Source: an uncultured Clostridia bacterium (lineage in GTDB: Bacteria > Bacillota > Clostridia > Lachnospirales > Anaerotignaceae). From it: DNA of 64,000 nucleotides. Position numbers and translations under genes: made by a program. Shown here one piece after another: positions 28,592 through 38,876 of the stretch. Location of the stretch: NCBI GenBank assembly GCA_944379995.1, contig CALWGF010000004.1:62001-126000 (forward strand), in the 5' to 3' direction. Position 1 is the first letter of the stretch; the number at the start of each line of letters is the position of its first letter. The notes beneath the pieces were generated by a model that made no database searches, had not been told where the DNA came from, and saw only the letters and a program-made list of their open reading frames with translations.

Positions 28592-29122
28592 TTATTCTTC
28601 TTCAAATGAAATTACACCAATATAATTAAGGTTTCTGTATCTCTGTGCATAGTCAAGACCATATCCAACAACAAAAGCATCAGGAATTGTAAAACCTGTA
28701 TAATCTACATCAACATGTGATACTCTTCTATCTGGTTTATCAAGAAGTGTACATAATTTAAGGCTTTTTGGATTTCTGCTCTTAAGAAGATTTAAAAGAT
28801 GACTTAATGTTCTTCCAGAATCAATAATATCTTCAACTACAATAACATTTTTACCTTCTATTGATTCATCAAGGTCCATAAGTACTTTTATATGACCGCT
28901 GCTTTCAGTTCCATCACCATAACTTGAAACGTCCATAAAATGTAATGTAACAGGACATGTAATTCTTTTTGAAAGGTCGACCATAAAGAATACCCCACCT
29001 TTAAGAACACATACAAGATATATTTCTTCCCCTTTGTAGTCATTATTGATTGCCTCTGCAAGTTCGTCCAATCTTTTTTCAATAGCAGATGTTGAAATCA
29101 ATGTTTCTATTTTTTCCTTCAT
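28592..29122 (-). CDS. hpt: Hypoxanthine phosphoribosyltransferase
   Basis: The 176-residue purine-salvage enzyme makes IMP/GMP from hypoxanthine/guanine and PRPP. The PRPP motif VIVVEDIIDSGRTL lies near residue 95 and the flexible-loop motif near 60. The frame opens at a TTG (29140) that overlaps GGGAGG, so the ATG at 29122 is used. It follows tilS by five bases, matching the conserved tilS-hpt-ftsH order. Confidence 0.95.
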   Translation of the reverse strand: MKEKIETLISTSAIEKRLDELAEAINNDYKGEEIYLVCVLKGGVFFMVDLSKRITCPVTLHFMDVSSYGDGTESSGHIKVLMDLDESIEGKNVIVVEDIIDSGRTLSHLLNLLKSRNPKSLKLCTLLDKPDRRVSHVDVDYTGFTIPDAFVVGYGLDYAQRYRNLNYIGVISFEEE

Positions 29123-29127
29123 AGTTC

Positions 29128-30495
29128 TTATTCCTCCCAAATGTAAAAATACACCCTTGTTTTAGTATTTTCAGTTATATAAAACTCAATAGAATCTCTG
29201 AGACCTAAAAGACTTATAACTTTATCTTTTGTTGCAATAATAGGGAAAACATCTCTTTTTGAAACAGGTATTTTACAATCTATAAAAATATCTTTTACTT
29301 TTTTCTTTCCATTTTTAAGAGTTACATAATCTCCTATTTTTCTTGTTCTCAGATATACATCATTTCTGATTTTATCATAGTCAAATACTTTAGTACATAC
29401 GTTAAAAAGACTAAAATGCTTTTTCTCTTGATTTAACGATAATAATACATATTTATTAAGCTCTTTTATATATATTTTCTTTTCAGGTGCTAAAAGATAT
29501 GTATATCCTTCAATCTTTTCAACATTTGAGTTATACATTTTAAGATTTTCATATTCAGTTTCACATATAATGCCCATTGGAAGATTTACTTTTTTACCTG
29601 TTCCCTTATTAATAATATAATCTATACTTTCAATATGATTATATGTAATATCTTTTATATCTTTATGAATTTCTCTTAAAGCTCGTCTTAAAACTCGCCT
29701 TCTCATAACACTATGAAGTTTTTTAAGTTTCTCATTATTAATAACAACTTCATTTTTATTTACTGATATAACACAATTTTTATATTCAACTTCTGTAACA
29801 CTTTCCAAATATTCCTCTTCCTCATATATAAGAGAACCTGTCCTTGCTATATTTTCAATAGCATTTTCATTTATATCTTTCATAAGAGGTAATATATTAA
29901 GTCTTATTTTATTTCTTGTATATATATCAATTTCATTTGTACAGTCTGTTCTATACATTATATTATTTTTATTACAATACTTTTCTATGCTATCCCTTGA
30001 ACATTCTATAAGTGGTCTTATTATATTTCCTCTTACAGGAGATATTCCACCAATGCCTTTTATGCCACTTCCTCTGCAAATACGCATTAAAATAGTTTCT
30101 GCTTGGTCATTCATATTATGAGCAACAGCTATTTTTCCATTAATTTCTTTTGCAACTTTGTAAAACTCATCATATCTTGCTTTTCTTCCGGCTTCTTCTT
30201 CACCAAGTCCCCATTCTTTTGACTTAGCTTTTATATCATAAAAAACACTTTTACAATTTACATTTAAACTTTTACAAAATTCTTCAACAAATTTTTGGTC
30301 ATCATCAGCTTCTTTTCCACGTATACCATGGTTTATATGAACAGCATATATTTCTAATTTATATTTTTCTCTTAAAGAACACATAAAATGAAGTAATGCA
30401 CAGGAGTCTGCTCCACCCGATATTCCTATTACTATTTTATCTCCTTTTTTGAGCATATTATATTTTTTTATTGTATTTAAAGCCACATACTGCAA
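29128..30495 (-). CDS. tilS: tRNA(Ile)-lysidine synthase
   Basis: The protein is about 455 residues. It modifies C34 of tRNA-Ile(CAU) to lysidine so AUA is read as Ile. It has the PP-loop ISGGADSCALL near residue 24 and the NHGIRGKEADDD region near 76. The C-terminal substrate domain is also present (RKIGDYVTLKNGKKKVKDIF). The frame continues upstream for 25 codons, but AAAGGA stands nine bases before the TTG at 30495, which I take as the start. It lies between spoIIE and hpt, as in other endospore formers. Confidence 0.93.
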   Translation of the reverse strand: MQYVALNTIKKYNMLKKGDKIVIGISGGADSCALLHFMCSLREKYKLEIYAVHINHGIRGKEADDDQKFVEEFCKSLNVNCKSVFYDIKAKSKEWGLGEEEAGRKARYDEFYKVAKEINGKIAVAHNMNDQAETILMRICRGSGIKGIGGISPVRGNIIRPLIECSRDSIEKYCNKNNIMYRTDCTNEIDIYTRNKIRLNILPLMKDINENAIENIARTGSLIYEEEEYLESVTEVEYKNCVISVNKNEVVINNEKLKKLHSVMRRRVLRRALREIHKDIKDITYNHIESIDYIINKGTGKKVNLPMGIICETEYENLKMYNSNVEKIEGYTYLLAPEKKIYIKELNKYVLLSLNQEKKHFSLFNVCTKVFDYDKIRNDVYLRTRKIGDYVTLKNGKKKVKDIFIDCKIPVSKRDVFPIIATKDKVISLLGLRDSIEFYITENTKTRVYFYIWEE

Positions 30496-30541
30496 AAAAA
30501 TCATTCCTTTCGGTACAAGTATACCAAAGTAAATGTTTTTA

Positions 30542-32881
30542 TTAAAGACCTTCCCATATTCTTGATACAACTACTGTCATATCATCATTTATACTGCCAC
30601 CTGTCTTTTTTATTGCTTCTCTCATAATATAATCAGCTATATCTTTAGGATTAAAACTACTAAACTTTGAAAAAATATCTTCAAACCATTTTTCATCTTC
30701 TCCTGTATACTTTCCTATTATATCTTCTATACCGTCTGTAACCATTATTATTATATCTTTATCCTGTATATCATAAGTACTTTTTTCAATTTCTGCACCT
30801 GAAAATATACCTATTGGTAAAGACTCTTGACGTATTGCCATTACATTTCCGTTTCTCATTATATATGAAGATGCAGCACCCGTTTTTACAAACTCAGCTT
30901 TTTTATTATATGTATCTATTTTACATATATCTAAAGTTGCAAAACTATCTTTTGTAGAATTAAGTAAAAGTGCAGAATTTATAAGTTTTATTGAAATATC
31001 ACTATCAAAACCGGCTTTAAAAAATCTTTCAAGCAATTCTATTGCAAAAAAACTTTCTCTGTTGGCTTCTTCACCAGAACCCATTCCATCTGAAAGAGCA
31101 ACTGCAAATTCACCTTCCGAAAGAGGTAAAAATGTAAAATTATCACCGCTTACAGTATTACCTTTTTTACAATATAATGCTGAGGCAGTCATAACATTAT
31201 ATCTTTTAGCCTCTCTATATACAAACCAGTTATCTTCTGAAAGTTTATCTCTTCGCATTTTTTTACCTGTTGATTTGTTTATAACTTTGCCTACTTCTTC
31301 TATTAATGATTTATCAACAACCATATCTTTAAGTTTAAATTTTACTGTTATTTCTCCTTTTCCACTTTCTATGGCAGTAATATTTTTAAATTCTATTTTT
31401 TGACTATCAAAATATGCTTTTATTTCATTTTCTATATCTTCTCTAAATATTTGGCTAACATCTATATTTTTTTGCATATTTTCAAATATTTTTCCTACTG
31501 CAAAAAGCTGTTGACCAACAAGCTCTCTACTTTCTTTTATTCTATTTTCCCAAAAAATCTTTGACCTATATTCTTCACAGTTACTATTTATTTCAGAAAC
31601 AAGTGTCATTATTTTTGCACAATTATTTTTAAATTCTAAAGGAAAATCATCATTAAATATTTGACCTCGTCTTTCACAAAGTGCTACTGCTTCATAAAAT
31701 ATTTTGTATGTATTATAAAAATCCTTTTCCCAACAGTATGAAAACAATCCACAGTTTTTGCACACTTTCCCACCTGTTTCATCTATAACTGCTTTAATAC
31801 CACTTATATCATCTTTCTTTTTACTATCAAGTTTTTTAAACATATCAGAAAGAGCATAAAATGAATTAGATGACTCTTTTAAATTTTTTTCTGTTATATT
31901 TTTCATAGTTGTATAATATCTACTATCATAAACATCAGATATTACACCATAACCATTTATAAATTGAAAAGCCTTTTCCGGTATCAAATAAAAAATAATT
32001 ATGCCAAAAATAACACTTTTAAACCAAGAAATATTTAAAAGTTCTAAATTTATATAAAAAACCATTATTGTACTTACTATAAAAAATGATAATGCTGAAA
32101 ATATTTTTCCTCTTTTTCTAAGACTTCCTCCTGCAAGGGCAGATATTGTAATAACAGAAAATATATCTGAACTTCCTTCAAAACATATCATAAGCATAAA
32201 CCCTGTAAATGCTCCTGCCAAAGCCCCTCCAGATGCTCCAAGTCTATACCCTCCAAGAATTGAAACAAACACACAAAGTGCTGTTTTCATATTTATATCC
32301 CATATTGAAAATTCACCTAAAGATACTATACATACTCCTGCAACTATTAAAAAAGATACTGTTTCTTCCGGTGACAGTATCTTTCTTTTTGGACTTTCTT
32401 TTATAGTATTAAAACCTTTAAGCATTATTCCTGAAAATACAAAAACCGCCACACTTTCTATAAACGAAGTTATTATTATATAATTTGAAAAACCATAAAA
32501 CGCAGAAACAACTATACCCGCAGAAAATATTGAAATAGCTGTACAAAATGATTTTTGCCACATACTTATTTTAATATCACTTTTATATATAACAATATTT
32601 ATAAGTGATGATAATACAGCCCAAATTATATATTTAATATTAAAAAGATTATTACCCATTAAAAACCTTCCGCATACTGCAAGAAATGTCATAAAAATAT
32701 ATGTTATACCATCACCGAAAAAAAGTGTACAAAATGATGCTCCAAATGGCGAAAATATATTAAATACATTTGTACCACCACTTATAAATGCAAAAAAACA
32801 AACCGTTGTTTTTTTTAAAAAATCCCAAACTCCCTCATTTTTTACAACTTTGATTTTATTATCTATAATTATTTTTTCCAT
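30542..32881 (-). CDS. spoIIE: Stage II sporulation protein E (SpoIIE phosphatase)
   Basis: The product is about 779 residues. The N-terminal third is polytopic (about ten membrane helices to residue 310), a central regulatory region follows, and the C-terminal PPM/PP2C phosphatase domain has AVALSDGMGSGEEA (about 600) and VTDGIED (about 725). SpoIIE dephosphorylates SpoIIAA to activate sigma-F in the forespore. Start at ATG 32881, nine bases after AAAGGGG. This directly supports a spore-forming organism. Confidence 0.95.
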   Translation of the reverse strand: MEKIIIDNKIKVVKNEGVWDFLKKTTVCFFAFISGGTNVFNIFSPFGASFCTLFFGDGITYIFMTFLAVCGRFLMGNNLFNIKYIIWAVLSSLINIVIYKSDIKISMWQKSFCTAISIFSAGIVVSAFYGFSNYIIITSFIESVAVFVFSGIMLKGFNTIKESPKRKILSPEETVSFLIVAGVCIVSLGEFSIWDINMKTALCVFVSILGGYRLGASGGALAGAFTGFMLMICFEGSSDIFSVITISALAGGSLRKRGKIFSALSFFIVSTIMVFYINLELLNISWFKSVIFGIIIFYLIPEKAFQFINGYGVISDVYDSRYYTTMKNITEKNLKESSNSFYALSDMFKKLDSKKKDDISGIKAVIDETGGKVCKNCGLFSYCWEKDFYNTYKIFYEAVALCERRGQIFNDDFPLEFKNNCAKIMTLVSEINSNCEEYRSKIFWENRIKESRELVGQQLFAVGKIFENMQKNIDVSQIFREDIENEIKAYFDSQKIEFKNITAIESGKGEITVKFKLKDMVVDKSLIEEVGKVINKSTGKKMRRDKLSEDNWFVYREAKRYNVMTASALYCKKGNTVSGDNFTFLPLSEGEFAVALSDGMGSGEEANRESFFAIELLERFFKAGFDSDISIKLINSALLLNSTKDSFATLDICKIDTYNKKAEFVKTGAASSYIMRNGNVMAIRQESLPIGIFSGAEIEKSTYDIQDKDIIIMVTDGIEDIIGKYTGEDEKWFEDIFSKFSSFNPKDIADYIMREAIKKTGGSINDDMTVVVSRIWEGL

Positions 32882-32986
32882 ATCAACAAACCCCTTTCCG
32901 TATTCTTGATTATACGGAAATATGATTGCTTTTTTTGTCATACTTTGATATATATATTAAAAATTTTTCGACATATAAAAATATTA

Positions 32987-33010
32987 AAGGCACAGCATAT
33001 GCTGTGCCTT
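32987..33010 (-). terminator. Palindromic terminator after the small charged-protein gene
   Basis: A perfect 24-base palindrome (12-bp arms 32987-32998 and 32999-33010) flanked by T-rich DNA, just after the stop at 33027 on the minus strand. Confidence 0.78.
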
Positions 33011-33026
33011 CTTTTTGCTTAATTTC

Positions 33027-33227
33027 TCAGTTGTAATATTCATAGTAGTCATCTTCATCATCAAGCATATAGCTTTTAAGACGATGTTTTCCTGAAGCAC
33101 CATATGATGCTTTAGGTCTTCCCTTTCTTTTTTCCTCTCCAAAAGATTTCTTTTTGTGTAATTCGGCCTCCTTCTGAAGTTTCTTCATACGGTCGTAACG
33201 GTCGAATTCAGATTCTTTTTTTGACAC
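33027..33227 (-). CDS. Small highly charged protein of unknown function
   Basis: The protein is 66 residues with the start at GTG 33227, nine bases after AGGGGGAT. It begins MSKKESEFDRYDRMKKLQKE and ends in an acidic Tyr-rich tail (DDEDDYYEYYN). The open frame extends upstream to a TTG at 33299 and would add a hydrophobic stretch, but that start has no ribosome site. The longer form could be a membrane-anchored variant and is not excluded. It lies just upstream of spoIIE. Confidence 0.6.
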   Translation of the reverse strand: MSKKESEFDRYDRMKKLQKEAELHKKKSFGEEKRKGRPKASYGASGKHRLKSYMLDDEDDYYEYYN

Positions 33228-33797
33228 TTTGGTTATCCCCCTGAAAATAAAAAATAATAATAATATAATTAATATAATAACGATTTTATTATTATTCAAA
33301 AAATATACTTTGTCAATAAAATTCTTACATATTAATATATTATTTTTTATATATATAATTTTATAAAGACTTGCATATTACTCTTTTTTATAAAATTATA
33401 ATTTATTATAAAAAATTTATTAAAAACATTATTATTACAATACATTTTATATAATTATAAAAATATTCATTTTACATATATTTTTTATTTTTATACAGTA
33501 GTATATTGTTATTATAATATATTTATGCAACAAAACTAAATATAAAGTTGCATTTTATACAATTATGTTGATTGTGTAAAATTTATATTATTATTTGTAT
33601 ATAGTCAATATTTATATACAAATCATTCAAAACATATCAATTCTTAATAATATTATTAAAAGTTCTAAAATTTTATTACAATTATTGAAATTCATCATTT
33701 TAATTATTATAATACTCTAGAAATAATTAAATTTTAATATTATTTAAAGAAAATTTAATGTATTATTAACATTCTGAAAACGGAGGCAGACCAAATT
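33228..33797. other. 570-base AT-rich intergenic region between divergent genes
   Basis: No convincing gene. It must hold the promoters for the small charged protein (minus) and the glycosyltransferase unit (plus), but the DNA is so AT-rich that no single match stands out. One inverted repeat (33525-33531 with 33547-33553, ATGCAAC/GTTGCAT) could be a regulator site. GGAGG stands 11 bases before the glycosyltransferase ATG. Confidence 0.5.
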
Positions 33798-35084
33798 ATG
33801 ATAGGATTTTTATCGAAATTCAATTTTTGTATCTTCATTATTTTTACTCTCTGCTATTCATATCAGTTTGTATTTCTTTTTTATGTTCTCGCTCAGAGAT
33901 TAAAATCAAAAAAAGAAACTACACCTGACGGAAAGCAGAACCGATTTGCATTTGTTACTTCTGCAAGAAACGAAAAAAATGTTATCGGCGAGCTTATCGA
34001 CAGTATACGTGCACAGAATTATCCACAAGAGCTTATAGATGTTTATATAATTGCTGATAACTGTACAGACAATACAGCAGAAATTGCAAGAGCACATGGT
34101 GCAAAAGTATATGAAAGATTTAATAAACAGCTTATCGGTAAAGGATATGCTCTTGACGAATTTTTCAAACATATTATGGCTTCAGGTGAAAGCAAAAATT
34201 ATGACGGTTTCTTTGTATTTGATGCTGATAATGTTCTCGACGAAAACTTTACAAAAGAAATGAATAAAGTATTTAATAAAGGTTATAACATTGTTACAAG
34301 TTACAGAAATTCAAGAAACTATGGTAGCAACTGGATTTCAGCAGGTTATGCCCTTTGGTTCTTAAGAGAATCAAAATATTTAAGTAATGCAAGAATGCTT
34401 CTTAACACAAGTTGTGCTGTTTCTGGAACAGGCTTCCTTGTAAGAGAGTCAATTATAGAAAAAAATAATGGTTGGAAACATCATCTTCTTACAGAAGATA
34501 TTGAATTTTCAATTGATAGTGTTATCAATGGTGAAAAAATCGGTTATGCTGATGGTGCAGTAATATATGATGAACAGCCTATAACTTTTACCCAATCTTG
34601 GAACCAACGTCTTAGATGGTCTAAAGGATTTTATCAAGTACTTGGAAAATATGGTGCTAAACTTGTTAAGGGTATGTTTACAAACAAAGGAAATAAATTT
34701 TCATGTTTCGATATGTTCATGACAATTTCTCCTGCTATGTTCATAACTCTTTTCAGTATTGCTGTAAATAGTGGTGTATTTATATCTGAAATGATGTCAT
34801 CTTACGGAAATTATTTCCTTATAAATGAGTCAATAAACGCTGTTAGTGGTTCTCTTTTCAGATTTTATATACTTCTTTTTGTTGTAGGTGCAATAACAAC
34901 TGTTACAGAGTGGAATAACATACATACAACAACATTAAAGAAAATTGTTTATACTTTTACATTCCCGCTCTTTATAGCTACATATATACCTATTGCCATA
35001 GTTGCTCTTTTCAAAAAAGTTCAATGGACACCTATTGCACATGGTATCGAAAGAAAGCCTATTGTTATGAAACAACAGGTTTAA
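33798..35084 (+). CDS. Processive family 2 glycosyltransferase, membrane protein
   Basis: The 428-residue protein has an N-terminal membrane helix (5-28), a GT-A catalytic domain (about 45-280) and about three C-terminal membrane helices. It carries the catalytic aspartates of processive GT2 enzymes: FDADNVLD near 138 and LTEDIEFS near 232. The acceptor motif QxxRW follows (WNQRLRWSKGF, about 270). These features are shared with hyaluronan-, cellulose- and PNAG-type synthases. It is followed by an LTA-synthase-like gene, so it may make a cell-envelope glycan or glycolipid. The product is not predictable. Confidence 0.88.
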   Translation: MIGFLSKFNFCIFIIFTLCYSYQFVFLFYVLAQRLKSKKETTPDGKQNRFAFVTSARNEKNVIGELIDSIRAQNYPQELIDVYIIADNCTDNTAEIARAHGAKVYERFNKQLIGKGYALDEFFKHIMASGESKNYDGFFVFDADNVLDENFTKEMNKVFNKGYNIVTSYRNSRNYGSNWISAGYALWFLRESKYLSNARMLLNTSCAVSGTGFLVRESIIEKNNGWKHHLLTEDIEFSIDSVINGEKIGYADGAVIYDEQPITFTQSWNQRLRWSKGFYQVLGKYGAKLVKGMFTNKGNKFSCFDMFMTISPAMFITLFSIAVNSGVFISEMMSSYGNYFLINESINAVSGSLFRFYILLFVVGAITTVTEWNNIHTTTLKKIVYTFTFPLFIATYIPIAIVALFKKVQWTPIAHGIERKPIVMKQQV

Positions 35085-35171
35085 AACCGACAGAATATAT
35101 TATTTTGGGGAAGTCAAATATTAAAGGCTTCCCTGTTTTTTTATATTTTTTATTAAATACAGGAGTTAGAA

Positions 35172-37013
35172 ATGAAAGATAAGATAATAAATATATTAAA
35201 AAACCCTATATTTTCATCAATTCTGTTTGCAGCCTTTGCTTGTATTATATTTAATTTATCAATGACAATGGTTGAACAGAAAACATTTTATGATACTGCA
35301 TATTACATAATAAATCATTTTGATAATTTCTTTAAAAGTTATATACTTATGCTTCTTTCTTATTTTATACTTCTTTCTTTTGGAAGATTTTTTATACCTT
35401 CACTTATAATAGGTGCAAGTGGGTATATATTCGCTTTAGTAAATTTCTATAAAATACAATATAGAGCAGAACCTTTATTACCTTGGGATATATTCTCTTT
35501 TGGAGAAGCTGCGGAGGTTGTTACTTCACTTAAATTATCATTCCCTATAATAAATATAGTTGCTCTTTTAATTACTGTAATTGTTATAGTTATTTCATTT
35601 AAGAAAAAACCAATAAATTTTGGTGAGGGTAAGAAAAAACTTGTATCAGTATGTGCTGTTATAGTATGCTCTGTATATTGTTTCTCAACATATTATGAAA
35701 AAGCATATGCAGGTGCTAATGAATGGCCTGATACTTGGTTTAGAATAGATTATTATAAAAATAATGGTCTTTTAAATTCTTTTATTTATAATTTCCGTTA
35801 TCTTTCAATAGATGCACCTTCAAATTACAGTAAAGAAACTATGAATAAAATATCAGAAGGTTTATTAAGTCTTGAAAGTAGCGAAGATAATAATTTTAAA
35901 CCTGATATTATATTCATAATGAGCGAAAGTTTTTGGGACCCACAAACACTTAATGGTATAACATATGAAGAAGAACTTCTTCCAAACCTTAAAGCACTTC
36001 AATCTCAAGGACTTAGCGGTCAAAATCTTTCTCCTAAATTTGGTGGTGGTACATCAAATGTTGAGTATGAAGCTCTTACAGGATTTTCAAACGACTATCT
36101 TCCAGACGGTTGTATACCTTATCAGCAGTATGTAACAAATGGATTTTTCTCCATTGTTGATTATCTTAAAAACAGAGGATATGACACTCTTGCAATACAT
36201 TCTGATGAAGGTAAAAACTGGAACAGAGAAAAAGCATATAAAAACATGGGATTTGATGATTATATTTCACTTGAAGATATGGAAAACCCAGAAATCACAA
36301 GGGGACGTGTTTCTGATAGAGAAATAACAAAATATATTATAGATAACTATGAAAAACATATTGCTGAAAGTGATGCACCATGGTTTAACTTTATAGTTAC
36401 AATGCAAAATCACACAGGATATGATGTAAACAACTTTACAGAAGAAGAACGTGTAAAATTTACAAGTGAAAATCCACTTTCTGAAACAGCAGAAGGACAA
36501 CTTTCAGATTTTTCAACAGGTGTACATATATCTGATGAGGAACTTGGTAAAATAGCTGATTATTTTATGAACCAAGAAAGACCAGTAATTCTTATATTCT
36601 TTGGTGACCACAGAGTAAATCTTGGTAGCGAAAACAGAGAAATATATTATGCTACAAATACAATTACAGAAGATATGACAGAAGCAGAAAAACAATACAC
36701 AATACATACAACACCAATTATGGCAATAAGTAATTTCTCTGATGAAACAAAAGACTTTGGTGTAATGGCACCTTATATGATACTTCCTTCTGTTCTTGAA
36801 ACATATGGTGTGGATATGCCTGTATATTTTGATTTCCTTAATACAATAAGAGAAAAGAGTACAGGGGCACATCTTAATATGACACTTGACGAAAACGGAA
36901 TACCTTTAGAAACAGTACCGGAAGATACAGAAACACTTTATAATATACTTAATATGATACAATATGATTATATTATTGGTGATAAATACATTAATAGTGA
37001 AATATTCAAATAA
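35172..37013 (+). CDS. LTA synthase family (sulfatase-fold) phosphoglycerol transferase
   Basis: The 613-residue protein has five N-terminal membrane helices (to about residue 180) and an extracellular sulfatase-like domain. Metal and catalytic residues match LtaS: ESFWDPQ (about 253), a Thr nucleophile in GGGTSNVEYEALTG (about 296), HSDEGKNW and FFGDHRVN (about 478). LtaS-type enzymes transfer glycerol-phosphate from phosphatidylglycerol to glycolipid or to sugar polymers. The upstream processive glycosyltransferase may supply the acceptor. A repeat and a terminator follow. Confidence 0.9.
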   Translation: MKDKIINILKNPIFSSILFAAFACIIFNLSMTMVEQKTFYDTAYYIINHFDNFFKSYILMLLSYFILLSFGRFFIPSLIIGASGYIFALVNFYKIQYRAEPLLPWDIFSFGEAAEVVTSLKLSFPIINIVALLITVIVIVISFKKKPINFGEGKKKLVSVCAVIVCSVYCFSTYYEKAYAGANEWPDTWFRIDYYKNNGLLNSFIYNFRYLSIDAPSNYSKETMNKISEGLLSLESSEDNNFKPDIIFIMSESFWDPQTLNGITYEEELLPNLKALQSQGLSGQNLSPKFGGGTSNVEYEALTGFSNDYLPDGCIPYQQYVTNGFFSIVDYLKNRGYDTLAIHSDEGKNWNREKAYKNMGFDDYISLEDMENPEITRGRVSDREITKYIIDNYEKHIAESDAPWFNFIVTMQNHTGYDVNNFTEEERVKFTSENPLSETAEGQLSDFSTGVHISDEELGKIADYFMNQERPVILIFFGDHRVNLGSENREIYYATNTITEDMTEAEKQYTIHTTPIMAISNFSDETKDFGVMAPYMILPSVLETYGVDMPVYFDFLNTIREKSTGAHLNMTLDENGIPLETVPEDTETLYNILNMIQYDYIIGDKYINSEIFK

Positions 37014-37040
37014 AAAAAGCTGTGCATAAGCATAGATTTG

Positions 37041-37244
37041 AGGGTGTCCAAAAATCGACACCCTCTCGTCAAAATCAGGATTTTGACGAAGTAGACATAA
37101 GAATAAACAGACAAGTTCCATCGGCAAAAATGCCTCGAAACTTGCTGTTTTCCTCGACGGAAATCAATTCCGTCTGCGGATTAAAAAAGGGAAACTCTTT
37201 GTTTCCCTTTACCCTTCAGCGATATCAAAAAATTTAAAAAATAG
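37041..37244. repeat. 204-bp structured intergenic repeat, copy A
   Basis: About 90% identical over equal length to 39909-40112. It folds into five successive hairpins: 37042-37063, 37067-37089, about 37111-37145, about 37156-37173 and about 37187-37210. Ends carry a short inverted match (GRTGTCG). It is flanked by two near-identical 20-base segments (about 37014-37034 and 37260-37280), as if it had been inserted into a terminator. It contains no supported gene. Confidence 0.85.
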
Positions 37245-37261
37245 TTTTTTTGACATTCTAA

Positions 37262-37283
37262 AAGCTATGCATAAGCATAGCTT
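37262..37283 (+). terminator. Terminator after the LTA-synthase-like gene
   Basis: A 9-bp perfect stem (37262-37270 with 37275-37283) followed by seven T on the plus strand. It may also serve the converging M20 gene. A degenerate second copy of the stem lies before repeat copy A. Confidence 0.85.
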
Positions 37284-37291
37284 TTTTTATT

Positions 37292-38467
37292 TTATTCCAT
37301 AGTAGCCAAAAGTACTGCAAAAAATTCAGTTCTTTGTTTTAATGATGAAATATCTATATGTTCATTTGTTGTATGTATATCATACCAAAGAGCAGAAAGA
37401 CCATCTGCCGTAGGAATGCCTAAAGAGCTTAAATAAGCCGCATCTGTTGCAGTAGGTTCTTCTATCTCATCAATAGGTATTCCCATTAATTTGGCGGCTT
37501 TTTCAGCCTGTAAATAGGCTTTATGATTTTGTTCACCCTTTTCCATAGCAGGGAAAAGAGTTCTGTATTTAACTTCTACCTTACAACCGTCAACAACTGT
37601 TGTTTTCTCAAGTGATTTTATGTTTTCTTCAGCTTTTGCAAATGAAGCATTTGTTGGAAGTCCTGCACAGCAAAATTCGGCTCTTGCACTTCCTGCAACA
37701 ATACCGTTTGGACGTCCTCCCTCTATTGGGCTTACATTGTAATATATTTCATTTTCATAATCATTAAAGCTATATAAATCAATTATTTTATGAGCAAGTT
37801 CCAAAACAGCACTTCTTCCGTCAAGATATGCTGCCCCTGCATGTGCTTCTTTACCTGTAATATTCATTTCACCAAGTATTACACCTTTTCTTGCTGTTAT
37901 AATTTGCATAACACCATTTTTTTCTCGTCCGCCTTCAAAAACAAATGCAAATTCTGCTCCTTTTGCCTCTTTTTCATATATTTTACTTCCTGACTCTGTT
38001 CCAATTTCTTCATCACAATTAAATATAAACTTAATTTCTTTTTTTGGAAGAAGTCCTGCATCTTTTAATATTTTTACAGAGTATAAAGAAACTGCAATAC
38101 CTGCTTTACAATCACCTATACCAAGACCATAAGCATAATTACCTTCAATTCTAAAAGGGTGCTTTTCTGTAAAACCTTCTCCAAATACTGTATCTGTATG
38201 AGCATTAAGTATAATCGTTCCTGTGGTATTTTCAGGCTTTATTGATGCCACAATATGGTTTCCAACTGTTTCATCATAATAAAGTTTTATATCTGCTCCC
38301 ATATCTTCCAAAATGGCACATATAAGTTCTGTAACTTTTTTGTTGCCTTCAATATTCCAAGTGCCACAATCTATTCCCGAAAATTTTTCGAGAAGTTCCA
38401 TTTGATTATTAAAGTATTTTTCTGCCCCGTCTTTTGCTGTTTTAAGTATTAAATCAATATCTTTCAC
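37292..38467 (-). CDS. M20 family metallopeptidase (carboxypeptidase G2/ArgE-like)
   Basis: This cytoplasmic zinc hydrolase of 391 residues shows M20 signatures: ILNAHTDTVFGEG (about 90), GIGDCKAGIAVSLY (about 120) and FNCDEEIGTESG (about 157, catalytic Glu pair). A dimerisation domain begins near 190 (ARKGVILGEMNITGKEAHAG). The start is GTG 38467, with AAGGAG eight bases upstream. The in-frame ATG at 38488 precedes the ribosome site and is rejected. The substrate (acylated amino acid or small peptide) is not predictable. Confidence 0.9.
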   Translation of the reverse strand: MKDIDLILKTAKDGAEKYFNNQMELLEKFSGIDCGTWNIEGNKKVTELICAILEDMGADIKLYYDETVGNHIVASIKPENTTGTIILNAHTDTVFGEGFTEKHPFRIEGNYAYGLGIGDCKAGIAVSLYSVKILKDAGLLPKKEIKFIFNCDEEIGTESGSKIYEKEAKGAEFAFVFEGGREKNGVMQIITARKGVILGEMNITGKEAHAGAAYLDGRSAVLELAHKIIDLYSFNDYENEIYYNVSPIEGGRPNGIVAGSARAEFCCAGLPTNASFAKAEENIKSLEKTTVVDGCKVEVKYRTLFPAMEKGEQNHKAYLQAEKAAKLMGIPIDEIEEPTATDAAYLSSLGIPTADGLSALWYDIHTTNEHIDISSLKQRTEFFAVLLATME

Positions 38468-38510
38468 AAAATCATCTCCTTTATGCAAATTATACCATAA
38501 AGAATATGAT

Positions 38511-38840
38511 TTATATAATTATTAACTTATAATCAATATGTCTTTTTTTACATTCATTAATAACATTTTTTGTACCTTTGCTTTTTTTGTCCCAAAATAT
38601 AAGTACTTTATCTGCATATTCTATTATATCAGTATTCCTTTTTAATGGTGCGTATTTTCTGTAATGGCTGTAATCAGGAAGAAATTCTTTTAAAGCTATT
38701 CCATTTTCAATAGCATAATTTCTTGCACAAGTATCAATGCCTTTTGCACCACCTGAAACTATTTCTGTAACATCTTGAGGTATATATTTTTCTATATCAT
38801 CAATATAAATACTTCTTGAGCCAACAATAGCCAACTTCAT
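38511..38840 (-). CDS. SLOG/YspA-like nucleotide-binding protein
   Basis: This 109-residue single Rossmann-like domain resembles the cpYpsA/DUF2493 (SLOG) family: MKLAIVGSRSI at the N-terminus, then EIVSGGAKGIDTCARNYA near residue 30 and LIFWDKKSKGTKNVI near 82. SLOG proteins bind nucleotide-derived ligands. The cellular role here is unknown. Start at ATG 38840 after GGAGGG. The upstream GTG is within the ribosome site. Confidence 0.8.
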   Translation of the reverse strand: MKLAIVGSRSIYIDDIEKYIPQDVTEIVSGGAKGIDTCARNYAIENGIALKEFLPDYSHYRKYAPLKRNTDIIEYADKVLIFWDKKSKGTKNVINECKKRHIDYKLIII

Positions 38841-38876
38841 AATAATTCCCTCCACTTAATTTTTAAAGTTTTTTGT

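Noticed and set aside
33227..33299. Membrane helix at the N-terminus of the small charged protein
   Set aside because: It depends on a TTG start without a ribosome site. A GTG with a strong site lies downstream of the hydrophobic stretch.
33300..33797. Short genes in the long AT-rich gap
   Set aside because: No frame has a ribosome site and coding-like composition.
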